Origin: Pyrinomonadaceae bacterium
Lineage (GTDB): Bacteria; Acidobacteriota; Blastocatellia; Pyrinomonadales; Pyrinomonadaceae
DNA: 30,320 nt
Direction: 5' to 3'
NCBI GenBank assembly: GCA_014379075.1
Contig: JACMMN010000014.1
Location: 1 to 30,320 of the forward strand
Part shown: positions 23,798 to 30,320 of the stretch, piece after piece
Position numbering within the stretch: position 1 is the first letter of the stretch
Layout: the number at the start of each line of letters is the position of its first letter
Program-made: the position numbers and the translations under genes
Notes under the pieces: model-generated
Databases searched by the model: none
What the model was told of the DNA's origin: nothing
What the model saw: the letters and a program-made list of their open reading frames with translations, nothing else

Positions 23798-24859
23798 CTA
23801 AGGGACATCAATAGTCAGATCCTTTCCAGAAAAGCTGAAATTCGGACGTTTTCGGCCCTTCATAAATTTCGCCGCGGTTTGCGAAAGGGCGGTAATGATC
23901 ATAGGCAAAGCTATCGAAGGATCGCTAGGAACGTAAGCGGTAGTGGCCCCGCGAAGCAATTTTCCGAACATGCCTGTATGGTTGCCTGCAAACGAAGGGG
24001 TGCGTATCTCAAGCGGTACGGAATCGGTGGTCACCGATATAGCATATTTGTGCCCGCGCGGTGTTGTCCGGGTAATATAGGAGGAAATTTCCGCCATATT
24101 AACCATGTTCTGACTGCAGGTGCTGCCCAGCGTGATGATGCCGGAATTGCGAGTTTTTTGCGCGATCTGCATCATCTCCATGGTGTCCTGCGTCGTGTCG
24201 AAGGTGAACTGCGATTTCTTCTCGAAACGGGCTCGGGCAATGCCGACGGAGAGTTCTGAACCGACCAGATCAGGGCAGAAAATCGGAATTCGCGATTTGA
24301 AGCCGGCGGTCATAATGCCGTCTTCGTGCGCGATCTCGGCGAGTTCCCGGCCCATCAGATGTAGAAATTCGCGTGTCGAATACGCTCGCGACAGATCGAG
24401 CTGATTTATAACGCTGCCGATCCATTCGTCGGCTTCCTGGTATTCTTCGCTGTTGGCAAGAGTATCGCCGATCCGTACTACTTCCGACGCATCGAGCTCT
24501 TCGTCGCTCATGCTGGCGTGGGCCTGGTAATGATTGCGGCCTAGCGTTTCGTGAATATCCTGAAACAAAACCGTTCCCGACATAACTATTACATCGACGA
24601 AACGATTCTTAATAACGTAAGCCAGAAGGCGACGCATTCCCGATGGGATCAAATTCCCGGAGCCGCACAGGTAGATCGTCGAATTGTCGTCAAGCATGTC
24701 CAGCCAAATCCTGTGAGCTTCGGCTAACTGCTTTGCGCCAAATCCTGCTCCCTCCATTTTTTCCAGAAGTCCCGCAACCGAGCGGTCGCGGTCGATCGGC
24801 ACCGGCCTCGTAGGAACGGTTAAAAATTTCGAAGCCTTAGTCTTCTTTTGAGCTACCAT
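23798..24859 (-). CDS. Deoxyhypusine-synthase-like aminobutyl transferase, 353 aa
   Basis: Member of the deoxyhypusine synthase family, NAD-dependent enzymes that transfer the aminobutyl group of a polyamine to a lysine or to another amine. Bacteria lack eIF5A, so members here usually make polyamines such as homospermidine or spermidine. Seen are STIYLCGSGNLIPSGMRRLL near the N-terminus, FVDVIVMSGT, a middle EDGIMTAGFKSRIPIFCPDL, and GIITLGSTCSQNMVNMAEI. MFGKLLRG has Lys300 in the place of the catalytic Lys of SWGK. ATG 24859 has GGAG 6 bases upstream. It lies 57 bp downstream of speA and 85 bp upstream of the speB start, so the operon would supply putrescine to it. The actual product is not determined by sequence. 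Confidence 0.87.
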   Translation of the reverse strand: MVAQKKTKASKFLTVPTRPVPIDRDRSVAGLLEKMEGAGFGAKQLAEAHRIWLDMLDDNSTIYLCGSGNLIPSGMRRLLAYVIKNRFVDVIVMSGTVLFQDIHETLGRNHYQAHASMSDEELDASEVVRIGDTLANSEEYQEADEWIGSVINQLDLSRAYSTREFLHLMGRELAEIAHEDGIMTAGFKSRIPIFCPDLVGSELSVGIARARFEKKSQFTFDTTQDTMEMMQIAQKTRNSGIITLGSTCSQNMVNMAEISSYITRTTPRGHKYAISVTTDSVPLEIRTPSFAGNHTGMFGKLLRGATTAYVPSDPSIALPMIITALSQTAAKFMKGRKRPNFSFSGKDLTIDVP

Positions 24860-24916
24860 AATTTCTCCAAAAATATATTCTTCTTATAAAGCACTAAACT
24901 CACCGAATCCGTAAAA

Positions 24917-26866
24917 TTAACTTCCGTTCGGTGTTAGATATGTATAACTTTCCGCCTGATTCTCGTAAAACTCGATCAGCTGCGTGCCTTCTTTTGTCGA
25001 AAGCTGGCCGTCCTTTATCCGTTTCATAACGGCGCGGCGAAATTGGTCGTGCAGATTCACGGCATCGAAGCGCACCGTCATCAGCGTATCCGCCAGCGTC
25101 GCTCCATAAATGACCTTTTTAATAATATGACCGTCTTCACCAATAAAAATATGAGCCTCGTGTGGCACACCGAAGAGATTATGGTTATTTCCCATAACTT
25201 CCTGGTACGCACCGACCAGCATCATCGCTAAATAATATGGTTCGTTCTTAACCAGCTTGTGAAGTTCGAGCACAGGTTTAACATCGTGCAGATCAACGAA
25301 TTTATCAACGATACCGTCCGAATCGCAGGTTATATCACATAGCGTAGCATATTCCGTCGGCTTTTTGTTGAGTTTATGTATCGGGATGATCGGAAACAGC
25401 TGTTCGAGTGCCCAATTGTCCGGCATCGAGCGAAAAACGGAAAAGTTCGCGAGGTATTTCGCGCACATCAAACGTCGAAGTTCATCAAATTCTTCGGCGA
25501 CGTATTTCTTTAACTGGGCGAATTGATCGGCCTTTTCGCAGACGTCCCAAAAGAGAACTTCGCCCTTACCTTTATCTTCGAGAGAGATAAGCCCGAGGTT
25601 GAACATTGTGAACAACTCTTCCCTATTTTCGAGGGCGTCATGATAATACTCGCGATAGTTTTTTGCGTTGATCGTTTCCCGTAAATCATGAAGCTCGCGC
25701 ACGACCTGCGGATCGTCCGTCTTGATCTCAATCGGCGTAATATTTACGACGATGGTTTCGATCTCGTCCTGAATATTTGTAACGAGAATCGCATGATAGG
25801 CAGAAAGAAATCTTCCCGATTCCTGAATAATCGTCGGGTGCGGAACATTTTCGTCGTCGCAAACTGTTTTTATTACGTATATTACATCGTTCGCAAATTC
25901 TTGGGCGTTGTAATTGGCTGACGATTCGAACGAAGTGCGCGATCCGTCGTAATCGACCGCCATGCCGCCGCCGACATCCAGATAATCGATCGGGATGCCC
26001 ATTTGATGAATCTTGGCGTAGGTGCGTGCAGCTTCCTTCATCGCATTCTTAATGCGCTTTATGTCCGTTAGCTGCGAGCCAATGTGGAAGTGCAGGAGCT
26101 TCAGCATCTCGATGCGGCCGGCATCCTGCAACTGCCGAATAACCTCCAAAATTTCCGTCGTTGTAAGCCCGAACTTCGCCGCTTCGCCGCCGGACTTTTC
26201 CCACTTTCCGGATCCTTTGGAATAGAGCTTCACTCGAACTCCCAGCATCGGAAGGGCGGCGTCTGGATTTTCAGCCGTCGCTTCCGCCACCAGGGCAAGC
26301 GTATGATCGAGTTCGCTCATCTTTTCGATGACAATCACGACATTTTTTCCCGCTCCCGCTCCGGCGAATGCAAGCTTCACAAAATCTCGATCTTTAAATC
26401 CGTTGAGAACGAGCAAGCTGTCCTTCGATTGCTCCAACGCAAGAGCCGCATAAAGTTCCGCTTTAGAACCTGCCTCAAGGCCGAAATTATAGCGCGAGCC
26501 CTCGCGCAGGTATTCCTCGATCACTGCCCGGTTCTGGTTAACCTTCATCGGGTAGACACACAAATGGCCGCCGTCATAGTCGAATTCTTTAATGGCTCGT
26601 TTGAAGGAGGATTGCAGTTTTCGAATCTGGCCGAACAAGAGTTGCGGAAAACGGAGGAGGATAGGGGTGTTGATACCCCGTTTACGCAGATCGTCAATAA
26701 TCTCCTTGACATCCGCAGTTAAATTTTCGTTTTCGGGTGATTTTACAACCAGATTTCCTTTGCGGTTTACACCGAAGTAACCTGCTCCCCAATTGTCGAT
26801 GCCGTATGTTTCAACGGTCTGTTCGGTGACTGAACTCAATTTACGTGGCTCCACATATGAAATCAA
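24917..26866 (-). CDS. speA: Biosynthetic arginine decarboxylase, 649 aa
   Basis: PLP enzyme that converts arginine to agmatine, first step of the arginine route to putrescine. Alanine-racemase-type barrel at ~75-370 with PLP Lys108 in YPMKVNQNRAV, FGLEAGSKAELYAAL, LLHFHIGSQL and DVGGGMAVDYDG. A helical insert and C-terminal beta domain follow (ALEQLFPIIPIHKLN, CDITCDSDGIVDKF, GAYQEVMGNNHNLFG). Full length for SpeA. The start is uncertain: TTG 26866 has AGAGAGG directly against it, while GTG 26854 lies 12 bases beyond. It heads a minus-strand operon with the deoxyhypusine-synthase-like gene and speB. Confidence 0.95.
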   Translation of the reverse strand: MISYVEPRKLSSVTEQTVETYGIDNWGAGYFGVNRKGNLVVKSPENENLTADVKEIIDDLRKRGINTPILLRFPQLLFGQIRKLQSSFKRAIKEFDYDGGHLCVYPMKVNQNRAVIEEYLREGSRYNFGLEAGSKAELYAALALEQSKDSLLVLNGFKDRDFVKLAFAGAGAGKNVVIVIEKMSELDHTLALVAEATAENPDAALPMLGVRVKLYSKGSGKWEKSGGEAAKFGLTTTEILEVIRQLQDAGRIEMLKLLHFHIGSQLTDIKRIKNAMKEAARTYAKIHQMGIPIDYLDVGGGMAVDYDGSRTSFESSANYNAQEFANDVIYVIKTVCDDENVPHPTIIQESGRFLSAYHAILVTNIQDEIETIVVNITPIEIKTDDPQVVRELHDLRETINAKNYREYYHDALENREELFTMFNLGLISLEDKGKGEVLFWDVCEKADQFAQLKKYVAEEFDELRRLMCAKYLANFSVFRSMPDNWALEQLFPIIPIHKLNKKPTEYATLCDITCDSDGIVDKFVDLHDVKPVLELHKLVKNEPYYLAMMLVGAYQEVMGNNHNLFGVPHEAHIFIGEDGHIIKKVIYGATLADTLMTVRFDAVNLHDQFRRAVMKRIKDGQLSTKEGTQLIEFYENQAESYTYLTPNGS

Positions 26867-26980
26867 CCTCTCTAGTCAGAGATAAAAACTTAAAGTGTAA
26901 TAAAAAAGGTAACAAAAAACAAAAGGCATAACAATAGGAAATTTTTCGTAATTGAAAGAACAGCATTTACTTACGACTCG

Positions 26981-26995
26981 TGGCATAAACTTTGC
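26981..26995 (+). promoter_or_regulatory. Sigma-54-type promoter upstream of the pilin gene
   Basis: TGGCATAAACTTTGC has GG and GC exactly 10 bases apart, fitting the -24/-12 consensus TGGCAC-N5-TTGC with one change. The start point would be near 27007, leaving a leader of ~155 bases before ATG 27163. Type IV pilin genes are often driven by sigma-54 with a PilR-type activator. The rest of the 296-bp gap (26867-27162) is AT-rich on the left and should hold the speA promoter on the other strand. Confidence 0.72.
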
Positions 26996-27162
26996 CTCTC
27001 ACTTAGGACGGAGCCGATGCTCTGATATTATGAGATCGAGTAGCCCAATAAACACGGAAGTTTTAAGAACATTAGGTCATTTTCACAATACAGAATGCCA
27101 AAAAATGGTGTCAAAAAATGTCACAATTGGCGAGGGCATAAACGGATTTCAAGGAGATAATA

Positions 27163-27597
27163 ATGAACGTTCATAAGGAAAAAGGATTTTCGCTGATCGA
27201 ATTATTAATTGTCGTAGTAATTATCGGAATAATTGCAGCAGTGTCGATACCAATGTTTCAAAAGGCGACCCGTGCCGCCGAAAATAGATCCACTTATTCG
27301 GCAATGCGAACTATTCATTCAACTCAAACTACTGTCTTTTCACAGAAAAACAGATTCGGTACTCTTTCGGAGATCAATACTCTGGTACCTAGTCTGGGCA
27401 CCACCGTAGCGGATAGGATGTTTCGAGGAAAATTCACCTACGAAATGGTTCCGCCTTCACCGACACCGGGTGATTTAAGTCAAGAATTTACTGTCACGGC
27501 GACGAAGGTCACTGAAGAGGGCGTAGTGTATCAGTACGAAATAACCCAGGACGGCGAGATTCACCGTATTCAGCCGGGTCCGGAAACAAATCTATAA
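27163..27597 (+). CDS. Type IV pilin-like prepilin, 144 aa
   Basis: Short leader MNVHKEKG, then FSLIELLIVVVIIGIIAAV, the class III signal: cleavage after Gly8 by prepilin peptidase, methylated Phe at +1, Glu at +5. The hydrophobic helix continues as the pilin spine (SIPMFQKATRAAENRST), followed by a small globular head of ~95 residues with no Cys pair. It could be the major pilin or a pseudopilin. ATG 27163 has AAGGAG 8 bases upstream. The sigma-54-type promoter supports regulated expression. The next gene starts 22 bp after its stop. Confidence 0.92.
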   Translation: MNVHKEKGFSLIELLIVVVIIGIIAAVSIPMFQKATRAAENRSTYSAMRTIHSTQTTVFSQKNRFGTLSEINTLVPSLGTTVADRMFRGKFTYEMVPPSPTPGDLSQEFTVTATKVTEEGVVYQYEITQDGEIHRIQPGPETNL

Positions 27598-27619
27598 CAA
27601 TATTTGCAGGAAGAGAACC

Positions 27620-29206
27620 ATGAATGTTTTCGACGATTTAATAGATGAGCTGAAAGCGGAGAATTTGCTTGAAACTACCGTTATGGAGCCGCATGCCGCC
27701 TCAGAGAACAACGGTGTGGTGGATGAAGCTGAGACTTCCGCTATTTTATTGGAATTGGCTGCTCTAGATGAAAGTGCCGATACCTCTTTTTCCGGCGAGA
27801 CTGTCGAGGAACCTCAGTTTGTGGAGACCGATCTCCCCGACATCCAAAAGCCGGCCGGCGAGCGCGACTTCTTTCGGAAGCGGGCGATGGACGAAGTTTC
27901 GAGCCTCCAGATGGTAGAGCATGTGATCTGCGGTATCGAACGTGAGTATCTAAAAATGGTGCCGGTTGCCTTTGACGATCTGGAAGTAAAGAAGGCCCTC
28001 CACCGGTTCCTGAATATTGCCGACCTGAAATCTTCTGAACACGCGGAAATGGAGTATCTCTTGCTTCAGGAATCAGAGGGCTGGAGTTCCGCTTTGGCAG
28101 CAAGAGACAATAATATTTCTGTGGCGAATATCCGCCGTTTTTGTGAAAATTCACGTCCTGTCCTGAGTTCGCAGGCGCTGATGGCTCTTGCCCGTTTTTA
28201 CCGGAACTCTCCCTATTCGGAAGCGGTCCGGGGTAAATTCGATTTTGTGATGACACGGCTGTTTTCGCGGGATGTGGACGGCGAAAAAAGGAGACTTCTT
28301 TTTCCGCGTCCGGATATGGTCACGCACATCAAAACGCTCTATGCGAATTGGTCAAGTATCCTAGTATATTCCTCCGAGGAAAACGAAACCGAAATTTCGC
28401 TCGCTGTTTCCAGATTCGAAGATCTGATAATTGAAGCGGAGACCGCGGACACCTTTGACGAACTGCTGGAAGTCGATTTTTTCAACAAAATCGGGCTTTT
28501 TAAGGAAGACGCGGCTGAAATGTTTTATGTTCCCGAGATCGCGGCTGCGGCTATGGAATGCAATGTCCGAGTCGGAAACAAATATGTCGATCTGATTTTT
28601 AGCGAAAGAGAGAAGGCGAACGTCGCAAGCATAGAACAGAAATACGGTTACACATACGATCAAATCATATCGGATTCATCCGGGAAAACGCTTCTCCTTG
28701 TTAATCTTTTAAGGGCAAAGAAAGAGGACGCAGCCGAATCGGATCAAGTAGTTGCATCTTTTGATGAAGTATTTCCCGACAAGAGGCCATCTGCAGCCGC
28801 ACGGTCCAAAAAGGGGAATAAAGCACTCAAGTTCGAGATGTTCGGAGTCAATAAATGGTTTTTGGCTGCCGCGATAGTGATTGTAATGGTCAGCCTCGGT
28901 GTTTATCTTTGGGCTGACAATGCGGCAAGCGAACCGAGCGCAAACGTGGTCGCCGTAGATATCGATCTCGGCACGTCCGATCTCAAAGAGTATTTAAGGG
29001 CCGCCCGCGGAAGCAGCAGCGAAACCTTTTATGGAATCCTCAACCCCGCGTGGGACGCCCTAAGTGAAGACGAACAAAAACAGTTTCTGCAAAAAGCTTT
29101 TAATTTTGCGACGGACAAAGGATTTAAGCGAGTTACCCTGATGAACGGCCGGGGCCGGACGGTCGCGTTTGCTTCCAAAGAAAAATTCGAAATTTTCAAG
29201 CCTTAG
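27620..29206 (+). CDS. Single-pass membrane protein of unknown function, 528 aa
   Basis: I do not recognise a family. The first ~80 residues are acidic and low in complexity (many Glu, Asp, Ala). Residues ~85-390 look helical, with pairs such as VEVKK-like and FLNIADLKSSEHAEMEYLLLQ. One clear membrane helix lies at ~412-431 (WFLAAAIVIVMVSLGVYLW), preceded by a basic stretch (ARSKKGNKALKF), so the large N-terminal part is probably cytoplasmic and the last ~95 residues outside. The C-terminal part (DLKEYLRAARGSSSETFYG, then GFKRVTLMNGRGRTVAFAS) has alternating helix and strand. ATG 27620 has AGGAAGAG upstream. It follows the pilin by 22 bp and is likely co-transcribed, so a role with pili is possible but unproven. 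Confidence 0.75.
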   Translation: MNVFDDLIDELKAENLLETTVMEPHAASENNGVVDEAETSAILLELAALDESADTSFSGETVEEPQFVETDLPDIQKPAGERDFFRKRAMDEVSSLQMVEHVICGIEREYLKMVPVAFDDLEVKKALHRFLNIADLKSSEHAEMEYLLLQESEGWSSALAARDNNISVANIRRFCENSRPVLSSQALMALARFYRNSPYSEAVRGKFDFVMTRLFSRDVDGEKRRLLFPRPDMVTHIKTLYANWSSILVYSSEENETEISLAVSRFEDLIIEAETADTFDELLEVDFFNKIGLFKEDAAEMFYVPEIAAAAMECNVRVGNKYVDLIFSEREKANVASIEQKYGYTYDQIISDSSGKTLLLVNLLRAKKEDAAESDQVVASFDEVFPDKRPSAAARSKKGNKALKFEMFGVNKWFLAAAIVIVMVSLGVYLWADNAASEPSANVVAVDIDLGTSDLKEYLRAARGSSSETFYGILNPAWDALSEDEQKQFLQKAFNFATDKGFKRVTLMNGRGRTVAFASKEKFEIFKP

Positions 29207-29236
29207 ATTTCAGCAGTCAATTTAAACATCAATAGA

Positions 29237-29257
29237 ACTAGAAACCTAGTATTTTTT
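29237..29257 (+). terminator. Weak intrinsic terminator after the membrane-protein gene
   Basis: ACTAG (29237-29241) and CTAGT (29246-29250) form a 5-bp stem with loop AAAC, followed by A and six T (29252-29257), 30 bases after the stop. The short stem makes it weak. Confidence 0.45.
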
Positions 29258-29497
29258 CTGCGCGCGTATTTAATTGTGTCAAAAATGTAAGGGTAGTGGC
29301 ATCTGCCCACATAAATGTAGGGTTTTTGTAGTTGGAGATGTCGATGATCAAGCCTTGTGATTCGATAAGTTACACAATTGCTTATATTTACATGAAAAGA
29401 TATTCAGTGGTGCGAAGCTTGCTGAGAGCAGCACATTGCAAAGAATTGGAATCCTATACTTATTAATAATTTCAAGATTTAGCTTTTAGGAGGATAA

Positions 29498-30320
29498 ATG
29501 AGCGCGAAGAATGTTTTGAATTTTGCCGCTGACCAAGAGGCCCGGTTTGTGTCGATCCGGTTTACGGATCTTATCGGGTCCTGGCACCATCTGACGTATC
29601 CGATTCACAATCTGACGGAAGACTCTTTCGAAGACGGTTTCGGTTTCGACGCGTCGAGCCTACGCGGCTGGGCGGCCATAAACGAGTCCGATATGCTTCT
29701 GGTTCCGGACCCGTCCAGGTTTTGGGTTGATCCATTTGCTGAGGAAACGACAATTTGCCTGATCGCAAACGTCGTGGAGCCCATCACCAAAGAAGGCTAC
29801 GGCCTCGACCCCCGTTCGGTCGCGGTGCGGGCCGAAAGTTACCTTAGATTTACCGGGATCGCGGACACGATATTCGTCGGCCCCGAGGCCGAATTTTTTG
29901 TGTTCGATTCCGCTTCGTTCCACAATAATCAGCAATCCGCCGGGTTTTCTATCGATTCTGAGGAAGGCCACTGGAACTCTGGCCGAACCGGCGACCAGGG
30001 AACTCCGAACAGCGGTTTCCACATTCGCCCTAAGGAAGGCTATGTTCCAGTTTCACCGGTAGATACGCTTGTCGACCTGCGAAATACCATATCGACTTTA
30101 CTTGGTGAGGTGGGCATTAACGTCGAATGCCATCACCATGAAGTTGCAACGGCAGGACAGTGCGAGATCGATTTTAAGTATTCAAACCTGCTGCAGACCG
30201 CCGACAACGTCATGCTGTTCAAATACGTCGTTAAAAATACAGCGGTCGCACACGGAAAGACGGCCACGTTCATGCCAAAGCCGTTGTACGGCGACAATGG
30301 TTCGGGAATGCACGTGCACC
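29498..30320 (+). CDS. glnA: Type I glutamine synthetase, 5' part
   Basis: Joins ammonia to glutamate using ATP. ATG 29498 follows TAGGAGGATAA, a strong ribosome site. The frame is open to the right edge, giving 274 residues, so the C-terminal part including the usual adenylylation Tyr is missing. Signatures: VRFTDLIGSWH-like start (VSIRFTDLIG), GFGFDASSLRGW, ESDMLLVPDP, FVGPEAEFFVFD, VECHHHEVATAGQCEIDF and FMPKPLYGDNGSGMHVH at the edge. The common FDGSS box reads FDASS. The 291-bp gap before it contains the weak terminator, a short hairpin at about 29293-29310 and AT-rich sequence that may hold the promoter. Confidence 0.95.
   Translation, partial: MSAKNVLNFAADQEARFVSIRFTDLIGSWHHLTYPIHNLTEDSFEDGFGFDASSLRGWAAINESDMLLVPDPSRFWVDPFAEETTICLIANVVEPITKEGYGLDPRSVAVRAESYLRFTGIADTIFVGPEAEFFVFDSASFHNNQQSAGFSIDSEEGHWNSGRTGDQGTPNSGFHIRPKEGYVPVSPVDTLVDLRNTISTLLGEVGINVECHHHEVATAGQCEIDFKYSNLLQTADNVMLFKYVVKNTAVAHGKTATFMPKPLYGDNGSGMHVH

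Noticed and set aside
26084..26722. 212-codon open frame on the plus strand
   Set aside because: Antisense to speA, which is certain.
26952..27176. 74-codon frame before the pilin
   Set aside because: It overlaps the sigma-54-type promoter and the pilin start, and has no ribosome site.
1..30320. CRISPR arrays, tRNA or rRNA genes, insertion sequences
   Set aside because: No regularly spaced repeats, cloverleaf sequences, rRNA stretches or transposase frames were found by reading.

Overview
The window looks like a stretch of a free-living Gram-negative chromosome, most likely Acidobacteriota (Blastocatellia/Pyrinomonadaceae-like). This is an inference. It rests on the very large propeller-type sensor kinase, the many secreted and envelope proteins, the type IV pilin with a sigma-54-like promoter, and an arginine-based polyamine operon with a deoxyhypusine-synthase-like gene. 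Almost every gene has a GGAG-type ribosome binding site, and this decides most starts. No rRNA, tRNA, CRISPR array, transposase or integrase was seen.

Region 1 (1-7909). The 3' part of a vanadium haloperoxidase/PAP2-family gene runs in from the left edge. It is followed by an unrecognised gene (928-1656) and a two-gene secreted pair (1847-2599 and 2610-3875). Next comes a two-component pair: a NarL-type response regulator and a 1007-residue sensor kinase with about 14 propeller repeats, a Y_Y_Y domain, one membrane segment and a HisKA_3/HATPase_c transmitter.

Region 2 (7910-18937). This is a one-directional accessory cluster rich in alpha/beta hydrolases: a cytosolic epoxide hydrolase, a cofactor-free haloperoxidase-like hydrolase, a secreted paralogue of the epoxide hydrolase, and a hydrolase with a Tat-like leader. 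Interleaved are a TIR-like (PF10137-type) protein, a membrane-anchored ABM monooxygenase-like protein, a DUF6130-like protein, a secreted cupin, an Ohr/OsmC peroxidase, an unknown protein and a TlpA/DipZ-like thioredoxin protein lacking its second active-site cysteine. A repeated element of about 90 bp, with a 20-nt core identical in two copies, sits upstream of three of the transcription units. It suggests a shared regulon, perhaps under the neighbouring two-component system. Strong hairpins separate several units.

Region 3 (19052-22786). A large palindrome is a bidirectional terminator between the thioredoxin-like gene and a convergent Do/HtrA-family lipoprotein protease. Diverging from the protease are a sterol-desaturase/fatty-acid-hydroxylase family membrane protein and a SAM methyltransferase carrying two CxxC pairs.

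Region 4 (22801-26866, minus strand). A polyamine operon reads speA (arginine decarboxylase), deoxyhypusine-synthase-like protein, speB (agmatinase-type ureohydrolase). It would take arginine to agmatine to putrescine, with the synthase-like protein probably transferring an aminobutyl group to make a longer polyamine.

Region 5 (26981-30320). A sigma-54-type promoter precedes a type IV pilin-like gene, followed by a 528-residue single-pass membrane protein of unknown function, a weak terminator, and the 5' part of a type I glutamine synthetase gene that runs off the right edge.
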